Assembly (NCBI GenBank): GCA_947372225.1 | Contig: CANBSV010000113.1 | Location: forward strand, 1 to 8,167 | Direction of reading: 5' to 3' | Source: Burkholderiales bacterium | GTDB taxonomy: Bacteria; Pseudomonadota; Gammaproteobacteria; Burkholderiales; Burkholderiaceae_C | Length of the DNA: 8,167 nt | In this document: one piece after another, positions 1-6,900 of the stretch | How positions within the stretch are numbered: position 1 is the first letter of the stretch | How the letters are laid out: each line of letters begins with the position of its first letter | The notes under the pieces: model-generated | Databases searched by the model: none | The model's input: the letters and a program-made list of their open reading frames with translations, nothing else | Told to the model about the DNA's origin: nothing | Translations under genes and position numbers: made by a program

Positions 1-953
1 CACGACACCAGCAGCCCGCCGCTGGTTTGCGGGTCGTGGAGCAAAGCGGTGTCGATGTCGGCAAAGCCTGCGGGCAGGGTGATCTGCGCGGCGTTGGCCG
101 CGGCGTTGCGGCCCGATGCGCCGGTGACCATGCCCTGTGAGGCCAATTCGCGCACGCCGGCCAGCAGCGGCACTCGGGTCCAGTCGATGGTCGCGCGCAG
201 CCCCGCGCCGCGCGCCAGTTCTAGCGCGTGGCCGCCGAGACCAAAGCCGGTCACGTCGGTGAGCGCGTGCACGCCGTCGAGCTGGGCGAGTGCGATGCCC
301 GGGGTGTTGAGCTTCGTGGTGCTGGCGATCATCTGCGCGTAGCCCTCGGGGCCGAGCGCGTTTTTCTTGAGTGCGGCTGAGAGCACGCCCACGCCGAGCG
401 GTTTGCCCAGCAACAGCTTGTCGCCGGCGCGGGCATCGGCGTTGCGCTTGACGCGGCTCGGGTGCACCAGCCCCAGCACCACCAGCCCGTAGATGGGCTC
501 GACCGAGTCGATGGTGTGGCCACCGGCGATCGGGATGCCGGCCGCTGCGCACACGCTTTCGCCGCCCTGCAAGATGGCCGAAATGGTGTCGAGCGGCAGC
601 ACGTTGACCGGCATGCCCACGAGCGCCAGCGCAAGGATGGGCGTGCCGCCCATCGCGTACACGTCGCTGATCGCGTTGGTGGCGGCGATGCGGCCGAAGT
701 CGCGCGGGTCGTCCACGATCGGCATGAAGAAGTCGGTGGTGGCGATCAGCGCCTGCTCGTCGTTCAGCCGGTAGACGGCCGCGTCGTCGGCGGTCTCGAT
801 GCCCACGAGCAGTTCCTTGGGCAGCGGAAAGCCCGAGGTGCGTTTGAGGATTTGCGACAGCACACCGGGCGCGATCTTGCATCCGCATCCGCCTCCGTGC
901 GACAGCGAGGTCAGGCGGGGAGAGGCGGCGTCAGGGGGCACGGTGGTGGTCAT
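1..953 (-). CDS. selD: Selenide, water dikinase (selenophosphate synthetase), SelD/SenC, 3' end cut by window edge
   Basis: Makes selenophosphate from selenide and ATP in the cytoplasm. Selenophosphate is the selenium donor for selenocysteine, 2-selenouridine in tRNA and, in sen clusters, the selenosugar made by SenB. The 317 visible codons cover most of the SelD fold. The N-terminal SHGGGCGCK loop (residues 18-26) places Cys23 and Lys26 at the positions of E. coli Cys17 and Lys20. Other family signatures are ADDAAVY (55-61), SDVYAMGG (96-103), AGGH (143-146), LTDVTGFG (231-238) and DPQTSGGLL near the edge. By comparison with E. coli SelD (347 residues), roughly 50 C-terminal residues are missing, past base 1. 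The catalytic position is Cys, not Sec. The ATG at 953-951 is the only sensible start, but no clear Shine-Dalgarno precedes it. The gene lies 18 bases after the senB stop, so translational coupling is likely. Next to senB this is the gene called senC in selenoneine clusters. Whether it also serves tRNA or selenoprotein synthesis cannot be told here. Confidence 0.95.
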   Translation of the reverse strand, partial: MTTTVPPDAASPRLTSLSHGGGCGCKIAPGVLSQILKRTSGFPLPKELLVGIETADDAAVYRLNDEQALIATTDFFMPIVDDPRDFGRIAATNAISDVYAMGGTPILALALVGMPVNVLPLDTISAILQGGESVCAAAGIPIAGGHTIDSVEPIYGLVVLGLVHPSRVKRNADARAGDKLLLGKPLGVGVLSAALKKNALGPEGYAQMIASTTKLNTPGIALAQLDGVHALTDVTGFGLGGHALELARGAGLRATIDWTRVPLLAGVRELASQGMVTGASGRNAAANAAQITLPAGFADIDTALLHDPQTSGGLLVS

Positions 954-971
954 GGTCAGTGGTCGTGTGTG

Positions 972-1958
972 TCAGCGAGGTCGGGTGTACTCGGTCAGCG
1001 CCGAGGTGATCAAGTGGTGCAGCGAGCGCTGCTCTGCGGCGGGGTCGAACAACACCGATCGCTCGGCGCCCTGCAGACGCAAGCGCGCCAGAAAGGCGGT
1101 GTCGTCGCGGGTGCGTTCGATCAGCGCAGCGAGTTGCGCATCATCGCCCGGCGCGAACAGGCCTTCGTGCGTGGCGCCAAGCAAGCCCACGTTGCCGTCG
1201 ATGCGCGAAGCCACCACGGCGGTGCCGCTTTGCACGGCTTCCATCACCACATGGGCGCCGCCTTCCATGACGCTGCTGTTGATGAGCACATTGGCGCGTT
1301 GAATGCGCTGGCGCGTCTCGGTGTGCGGCCGCGAGCCCAGCCAGCGCAGCCGGGGCACGTTGCACATGGCGGCTTGCACCGCGTCGGCCAATGCGGGCTC
1401 GAGTGCCGAGCCGATCAGGTCGATGCGGATGTCCTTGCGGTGCGCCAGCCGCGCGGCAGCGCGCAGCAGCGTGAGCGGGTCTTTTTCGGCGCGCAGGTGG
1501 CCGACCCAGACCGCGTGCAGGGCGCGCCGGGGTGGCGGCGCCGGCTGGCGTGGCGTGACCGATGGATAGATCACGCATGCCTTGTGGCGCAGGCCAGCGG
1601 GCAGGGCGCCCAAGCCTTGTTCTTGCAGCACCACCAGGTGCGTGGCGCGTTGCAGCGAGGCCTGCGCTTCGGCGTCGGTGTGGATGTCGCGATACAGGTC
1701 GGTGCCGGTGAGCACGACGATGCAAGGCCGTGCCGGATGCGCTTGGGTGAACGCCACCACCGAAGCGGCCGAGCGACGTGCGTGCAGCGCGATCAGCGCG
1801 TCGCAGGGCTGGCCGCTCCACGCACCGACCACCTCGGTGTGATGAGACGCTCGCAACAGCCGCGCCCAGCGAGAGGCGGTCTGCCAGTTGCCGTTGTTGG
1901 CCGCCGCCAGTGCAGGGCTGGCGATCAGCACGCGGGGCTGGCCCGGCGAGGCGCTCAC
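972..1958 (-). CDS. senB: Selenosugar synthase SenB (selenoneine biosynthesis glycosyltransferase)
   Basis: A GT-B fold glycosyltransferase of the GT4-like type, recognised as the SenB family (formerly the uncharacterised TIGR04348 glycosyltransferases). SenB is known to couple selenophosphate with a UDP-sugar to give a 1-selenosugar, the selenium donor that SenA uses on hercynine. Visible marks, numbered from the GTG start (328 residues): the N-terminal strand RVLIASPALA followed by NNGNWQ (21-26), GTDLYRDI (85-92), the hinge-region VGHLRAEKDP (152-161), and an EX7E motif in EGGAHVVME (232-240). No signal peptide or membrane segment is seen, so it is probably cytosolic. I chose the GTG at 1958-1956 because GGAGAG sits 8 bases upstream and the resulting N-terminus is short before the first beta strand. 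The ATG at 1994 (340 residues) has no good ribosome site and lies in a predicted hairpin. Linkage to selD 18 bases downstream strongly supports the assignment. The exact sugar cannot be read from sequence. Confidence 0.88.
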   Translation of the reverse strand: MSASPGQPRVLIASPALAAANNGNWQTASRWARLLRASHHTEVVGAWSGQPCDALIALHARRSAASVVAFTQAHPARPCIVVLTGTDLYRDIHTDAEAQASLQRATHLVVLQEQGLGALPAGLRHKACVIYPSVTPRQPAPPPRRALHAVWVGHLRAEKDPLTLLRAAARLAHRKDIRIDLIGSALEPALADAVQAAMCNVPRLRWLGSRPHTETRQRIQRANVLINSSVMEGGAHVVMEAVQSGTAVVASRIDGNVGLLGATHEGLFAPGDDAQLAALIERTRDDTAFLARLRLQGAERSVLFDPAAEQRSLHHLITSALTEYTRPR

Positions 1959-1966
1959 GTCACGCG

Positions 1967-1972
1967 CTCTCC
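1967..1972 (-). promoter_or_regulatory. Ribosome binding site deciding the senB start
   Basis: GGAGAG on the minus strand, 8 bases before the GTG at 1958-1956. This is close to ideal spacing. The upstream in-frame ATG at 1994 has no comparable site, so this element favours the GTG start. Confidence 0.65.
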
Positions 1973-1981
1973 GTGTCGATG

Positions 1982-2016
1982 CTGTACCCGCCATCGGCGG
2001 TCCAAGGGGGTAACAG
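1982..2016 (-). other. Predicted intercistronic RNA hairpin between the exported protein gene and senB
   Basis: On the transcript, CCGCC (2000-1996) pairs with GGCGG (1992-1988) around a three-base loop. Directly below it, GTACAG (1987-1982) pairs with CTGT-AC (2016-2010, one bulged T), leaving a nine-base bulge on the 5' side. The alternative senB ATG (1994-1992) lies in the loop and top base pair, so it would be hidden, while the GGAGAG site and GTG stay outside. No U-run follows, so it is not a standard intrinsic terminator. A role in mRNA processing or in setting senB translation is inference; pairing was judged by eye. Confidence 0.4.
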
Positions 2017-2018
2017 GC

Positions 2019-2684
2019 TCAGGGCTTGGCAGGCGCTGACGCCGCCGACGCCGACGCAGCACGTGCCGCCGAAGCGGCACGCGAGGCAGGCACCGCACGC
2101 TCGACGCTGATCACCACGGCCTCGGTGAACCAGGCGCGAACCTCATCACCCACCTTGACCTTGGTCAGGTCCACATCGGACGGCACATCGACGGTGACAG
2201 TGCGCTTGGCGCCGCGCAGCGTGGCCTGATGCGCCTTGCGGTTGATCGACTGCACGACCGCGAGCACTTCCACCTTGTGCACTTCGGACATGCCGGGAAG
2301 GCCACCTTCAGCCGCCGTGGTGGTTTCGGTCGATTCGATGCGCTCGCGAATGCCGCTTTTCTTGGACAGCGGCTCGAGACGGGCGATCACCGCAGACAGG
2401 TGGCGCACGGTCACGAAATCACCCACGCTGACCTGTTCGAGGTTCTTGACCGTGGGCGGCACATCGACCGTCACCACGTTGCCGCGCACTCCGCGCAGGG
2501 TCACGGTGCGACCGACCTTGTCGATCTCGACCACGCGGGCACGAATCTCGACTTCACGCGCTGACGCGCGCTCGTTCGGCGCTGAAGCGGCCGTGGTCGC
2601 CACCGTCACGCTTTGTGCGCAGGCCGGTGCGGCGAAGGTCAGCGCGATGGCGCCGGCGAGGAGGATGCGGGTCAGAAGTGACAT
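2019..2684 (-). CDS. Exported protein of unknown function with two tandem beta-rich repeats
   Basis: Not recognised as a named protein. The 221 residues begin with a typical Sec signal peptide: Arg6, a hydrophobic core to about residue 19, and an ACA-Q cleavage site after Ala23. Cys22 does not sit in a convincing lipobox, so a soluble periplasmic protein is likelier than a lipoprotein. Two homologous units follow, about 44-104 and 137-196. Each runs as a strand with VEI/VEV, a turn, TLRG, then TVDVP, a V-VGD motif and a final strand ending in I-RLE or ISVE. This pattern resembles the small barrel-like units of DUF5666-type proteins, but that is only a resemblance. The linker is Glu/Thr-rich and the last 25 residues are an Ala/Ser/Arg tail ending AKP. 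The ATG is preceded by a weak GAAAG. The gene lies 75 bases after ydiK and 60 bases before the chosen senB start, so cotranscription with senB is plausible. No catalytic or metal motif is evident. Confidence 0.85.
   Translation of the reverse strand: MSLLTRILLAGAIALTFAAPACAQSVTVATTAASAPNERASAREVEIRARVVEIDKVGRTVTLRGVRGNVVTVDVPPTVKNLEQVSVGDFVTVRHLSAVIARLEPLSKKSGIRERIESTETTTAAEGGLPGMSEVHKVEVLAVVQSINRKAHQATLRGAKRTVTVDVPSDVDLTKVKVGDEVRAWFTEAVVISVERAVPASRAASAARAASASAASAPAKP
2060..2083 (-). other. Very stable UUCG-tetraloop hairpin in the 3' coding end of the exported protein gene
   Basis: On the minus-strand transcript the arms CGCGTGCCGC (2083-2074) and GCGGCACGTG (2069-2060) form ten base pairs, one of them G-U, closed by the loop TTCG (2073-2070). 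This is a C(UUCG)G tetraloop, known to be exceptionally stable in RNA. It lies inside the codons for the Ala/Ser/Arg tail, about 40 bases before the stop. No U-run follows. It could act in RNA stability or processing between this gene and senB, or be a by-product of GC-rich Ala/Arg codons. Confidence 0.5.
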
Positions 2685-2759
2685 GCGTGGCTTTCGGTCG
2701 ATTGAGACGATGAATGGCCGCGATGCTAAGGGGCGGCGGCGCCAGACGCGCCGTTGCGC

Positions 2760-3872
2760 TCACCGAGGTGGCGGTGCCTCGCCGGGTTCCTCGTACACCC
2801 ATGCCTGCAACAGCGTGTAGACCACCGCGAGCACCACGGGGCCGACGAAGATGCCGACCAGGCCGAACGCCAGCAGCCCGCCGATCACCCCGATGAAGAT
2901 CAGCAGCAGCGGCAAGTCGGCGCCCATGCGGATGAGCATGGGGCGAAGAAAGTTGTCGAGCGTGCACACCACCACGGTCACCACGGCGAGCAAGGTGCCC
3001 CAGCCGTTGTCGCCCGTCCAGTACAGCCACACGACCGCCGGCAGCAGCACCAGCACCGGCCCGACTTGCGCCAGGCACAGCACCAGCATCACGCCGCTGA
3101 GCAGTCCGGCGTAAGGTACGCCGGCCACCGCCAGCCCGATGCCACCCAGCACCGACTGCACCACCGCCGTCACGCCCACGCCCAGCGCCACGCCGCGGAT
3201 GGCTTGGCCGACCAGCACCACCGTGGCCTCGCCATGCTCACCAGCGAGCCGCCGGCCAAAGCGCAGCAGCCCGCCCGCAGCGACCTCGCCTTGTGCATAC
3301 ATCAGCGCAGACATCACCACGATCAGAAGGACCTGCGCCATCAGGAAGCCCACGCCGCCGACTTGCGCGAGCAGCCAGCGCGCCACCTGACCGGCATACG
3401 GCTGAATCTGCGGCCACAGCTCGGCACTGCCGGCGGCCACGGTGGTTTCCCAGAAGACCCGGATGCGTTCGCCCACCAGCGGCAGTGTCGCCAGCCAGGC
3501 GGGTGGGGTTGGCATGCGCAGTTGCGACAGCTGCTTGATGGCTGCGCTGATCTCGTTGGTGTTTTGCACCAGCGTGGCAATGATCAACGCCACGGGCAGC
3601 ACGAACAGGATCAGCAAGGCCAGCGTCATCACGGCCACGGCGGCAGGGCGGCTGTTCCACAGGCGCGCTTGCAACCGGCGCATCAGCGGCCAGGTGGCCA
3701 CCACGATCATCGCGGCCCAGATCGCCGGTCCGATGAACGCGCGCAGCACCCAGAAAGCGGCCAGGATCAGCCCGGCGATGCACAGCACGCCCAGCGTGGT
3801 GCGCGTCAGGTCGTTGTGCGACGCGGTGGCGCGAGGCAGCCTGGTCGGGGCAGGGCGGCGCGGCTTGTTCAT
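2760..3872 (-). CDS. ydiK: AI-2E family transporter, YdiK-like inner membrane protein
   Basis: A polytopic inner membrane protein of the AI-2E exporter/PerM family. At 370 residues it matches E. coli YdiK in length and in sequence nearly end to end. Hydrophobic segments are seen near residues 26-48, 50-64, 80-102, 174-192, 225-255, 257-284, 291-304 and 320-357. The family blocks are clear: ATWPL near 59, QAIRGVALG (223-231), VQSVLGGIGLAVAGVPYA (238-255), WLYWTGD (282-288), DNFLRPMLIRMGADLP (306-321), and GGLLAFGLVGIFVGPVVLAV (331-350). The N-terminus is basic and the C-terminus Pro-rich. Its substrate is unknown. Some family members export autoinducer-2 and others act as ion antiporters, so the family name should not be read as a function. 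The ATG at 3872-3870 has only a weak ribosome site. It begins 34 bases after the tamB stop and could be cotranscribed with it. Confidence 0.93.
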   Translation of the reverse strand: MNKPRRPAPTRLPRATASHNDLTRTTLGVLCIAGLILAAFWVLRAFIGPAIWAAMIVVATWPLMRRLQARLWNSRPAAVAVMTLALLILFVLPVALIIATLVQNTNEISAAIKQLSQLRMPTPPAWLATLPLVGERIRVFWETTVAAGSAELWPQIQPYAGQVARWLLAQVGGVGFLMAQVLLIVVMSALMYAQGEVAAGGLLRFGRRLAGEHGEATVVLVGQAIRGVALGVGVTAVVQSVLGGIGLAVAGVPYAGLLSGVMLVLCLAQVGPVLVLLPAVVWLYWTGDNGWGTLLAVVTVVVCTLDNFLRPMLIRMGADLPLLLIFIGVIGGLLAFGLVGIFVGPVVLAVVYTLLQAWVYEEPGEAPPPR

Positions 3873-3906
3873 GCCATGAGCTTAGCCGCAGGCTGCGGTT
3901 GCTGCC

Positions 3907-6900
3907 TCAGTTCCAGCGCCAGCTCCAGATCACGTCAAGCGAGTTGTCCAGTCCCGACTGAGCGCGCAAGGTGAAGCTTTGCGCGATTCGGTAGATCAAC
4001 TGCCAGTTGCCGCCAGTGGCGTTCAACCCGCGCTCGTAGCCCACGTACCAGTGCCGAGAGAGCTGCTTGCCCAGCGTGATCACGGTGTCGCGCACATCGC
4101 CTTCGCCTTGCCTGACGCCCAGCTCATCGATGCCGATCGCGCGCGAGAGTTGATCGGTGTAGCTCTCGCCATCACCCGACAGCAAGGCCATCGCTGCGGT
4201 CTGCAGCAAGGCGGCATCGCCGCGACCGAGCCCATCGCTGGCGCGACCGAGGACCAGCCACGACAGCTTGTCGACTTCGGGCATGTCAGGCTCCGAGAAC
4301 AACTTCACCCGCGGGTTCATCGCCGTGCCGGTGACCTGCACGCCCACGCGCATGTCGGTGTGAGGACGGGTCGCCTCGATGTTCAGGCGCGGGTTGTCGG
4401 GCTGCCCGTTGAAGCTGATCAAGCCGCGGTCGATGGCGAGCTTCTTGCCATAGGCGGCGTAGGTGCCGTTGTTGGCACTCACGGTGCCGTTGATCGCCAG
4501 ATGGCCGCCAGGTGCGCTGAGCTGCACCTCGCCGCGCAGACCGGTCTCCAGGCCGCGCCCGCGCAGCTGCAGCTTCTTGCCGAGGTTGAGCTTGACGTCG
4601 AGCGCGACGCTGCGCACCGACGGGACGGGCTCGGGCGCAGCGGGTGTCGGCACATCGGTCGTGGCGGCCGCCGACGCGCGCACCACGTGCACGTCCGAAC
4701 CCAGCGCAGGCGCATCGCTGCGGGTGAAGTCGATCAAGCCTTCGTCGATGGTGAAGTCGCCCTTGAGATCGAGCGCGTCGCCCGCCAGGCCCAATTGCGC
4801 CAGTCCGCTGGCCACGATGCGGCGATCCACCCGACCCAGCAACGTGAATCGCTCGGCCTTGACCTGCAGGTTCGCCGATGGCTTGGCGCCGAGCAGGGCA
4901 CTGCCGGTGATGTCGAGCGTGCCTGCACCCCCGCGGGCGGTGAAGCGTTCGATCACGGCGTGATCGCCGTCGAGCGAGATGGCCACCTCGCCGTCGCTCA
5001 CATTGACGCCTTCGACGAAATTGCGCGCACCCAGCGCGTGGCCGCGCACGCTGCCGTTGAACCGCGGCGCCCCGAAGCGCCCGCTGAACTGCGCGCTGGT
5101 CTGGAGCTGCCCGCCCAGCCGCCAGCCCGCCGGCATCCAGGTGCCCCAGGCGCCGAGGTGGGCGACTTCGAGTTCCATCGCCCCTTCGAGCGTGGCTTGC
5201 GGCTCGGGCCACAGCGCCTCGGGCGTGGTGCGCACCACCACCGCACCGGCCAGCACGCCCAGCGTCTGACCGGACAGATAGGGCGAAAACGTCCACACGC
5301 CGTCTTGCGCGCTGAGTGCCAGCCGCAGGTTTTGCAGACCCAGCGACTGGGTGCCGAGTTCATCGGTCACCGTCAGGTCGCCGCCGGCGCGTTCGATCAC
5401 GATGTCGGCAGCGAGCCGACCCTCGCTGTGCATGTCGATGCGCGCACCCACTGTCAGGTCGCCTCCCCAGCCGAAGTTGGGTTGCAGCCGTGCCATCACG
5501 GCGGCCACCGGCAAGGGATCGAAGGCCATGTGCACATCGATCCGCCCCGGCGCCGCGCCCGGCCCGATGCCCGCGGCCCGCCAGTTCAGGCTGCTCCAGC
5601 GCAACGTGGCACCCAGCACCTCGGCACGCCCGGGTGCCACGTTGAGTTGCGTTTCGGTGCCCGACCAGCTGGCGTCGAACGGCACGTCATGCGCCGCCAG
5701 CCACGGCGACACGACGCCGCTTCCGGTGCCCAGCTGCAACCGGGTGATGCTGCCGCGCCAGCCGGCCCACGGCTCGGCGCCGCTCGCGATCAGCCCGCCG
5801 TGCGCCTGCACCAGCAGCGCGCTGTCGGGCTGCCGGGCGATGGCCGGCTGCAGTGCCTCGGTCCATGCCGGCGGCTGGGCTGGAGCGCGGGCCCGCACCT
5901 CGATGTTGTGCTCGGTCGTCGTGCCGGTGATGTTGGCGGTGGCCAAGTCGAGCGTGGGCACCGGCTCGGTCACGGACTTCGGCGATGAGCCCGGGCCGCC
6001 GGGTCGCTGTTGCACCCGGGTCGCGCTGGCCGTGATGTCCAGGTCAGCGTCGCGGGCCGTGCCGGCGCGCCAGTGCAGTTGGGCCTGCTCCATCACCGTG
6101 TTGTCGATGTGCAGTGAATTCGCTTGCGCCTCACCTTGCAGCGTGAGATCGGGCCAGCGGCCATCGATCCGGCTCGTCGCGCTCAGCGAGCCGGCCAGCC
6201 CTCCCGGCGGTGCACCGGGCTCAGGGGGCCGCAGCAGCCGCCACAGCGGAGTGAGTGCGGCCAGCGCCGGTGCGTCCACTCTCACGTCCCAGTGGTCGTC
6301 ATGGCCGGCTGCAGGGCCCGTGGCCAAGCGACCCTGCCCCTGAACGCGGTTGCCGGCCATGCTGATCTCGACACTGGCATCGACCTGACGTGCGTCGGCA
6401 CGCTTGATTTGGCCGCTGCCCTCGACCGTCAATCCGGCCAGCATGCTGCGCGCCAGGGTGACCTGAGCGTTGCCCTGCACCGCCGCAGCCCCCGCTGCGT
6501 CGGGCAGCTGCACATCGAAATTCGCGCTGGCATTGAGACGGGTGGTGGCGCGTGACCAGACCGAGTCTGGCAGCCCGGGCCACCAGACCCGTGGGTCGAA
6601 TTCGACCAGTGCGCCGCGCCCCTTCAGCAGCCAGCCGCTGTTGCTAGCGGTGCGATCGGCCACCCCCGACAGCGTGGCGCTCGCGCCTTGTGCCAGGGCC
6701 TGCGCCTGACGCAACTCGATGTGCTGCGTCGACACGCTGGCATCGAGTTGCAACTGCACCGCCTTGCCGGCGGTCTTGACGCGCTTTTGGCCGATCGCTT
6801 CCGACAGCACACCGTGGAGGTCGAGCTTCACGTCGAGCCGGGGCGCGCTTTCGGCCGGCGCGGCGGACGCATCGGCCAGCGGGTGGTGAGCCACGATGCT

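Noticed and set aside
954..974. Selenocysteine insertion at the TGA between senB and selD
   Set aside because: The bases after the TGA do not form a hairpin resembling a bacterial SECIS element, and the SenB C-terminus looks complete.
462..2039. 525-codon plus-strand open frame across selD and senB
   Set aside because: It lies antisense to two well-recognised genes, has low-complexity His/Gln/Arg/Gly-rich composition and no family resemblance. Such frames are common opposite GC-rich genes.
2616..2684. Lipoprotein signal in the exported protein
   Set aside because: Cys22 is preceded by A-P-A, which lacks the usual Leu-type residue at -3; an ordinary signal peptidase I site after Ala23 fits better.
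2738..2752. Hairpin GGCGC / GCGCC after the ydiK stop as a terminator
   Set aside because: The stem has only five pairs and no U-run follows on the transcribed strand.
2685..2759. Promoter upstream of the exported protein gene
   Set aside because: No convincing pair of -35 and -10 boxes was found in the 75-base gap.
3886..3898. Short inverted repeat CCGCA / TGCGG between tamB and ydiK
   Set aside because: A five-base stem with a three-base loop and no U-run; expected by chance in such GC-rich DNA.
2754..3974. 406-codon plus-strand open frame opposite ydiK
   Set aside because: It is His/Gln/Arg-rich and without domains, the complement of a clearly coding membrane protein gene.
3979..5988. 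669-codon plus-strand open frame opposite tamB
   Set aside because: It is an antisense shadow of tamB; composition is atypical of a real protein and no motif is visible.
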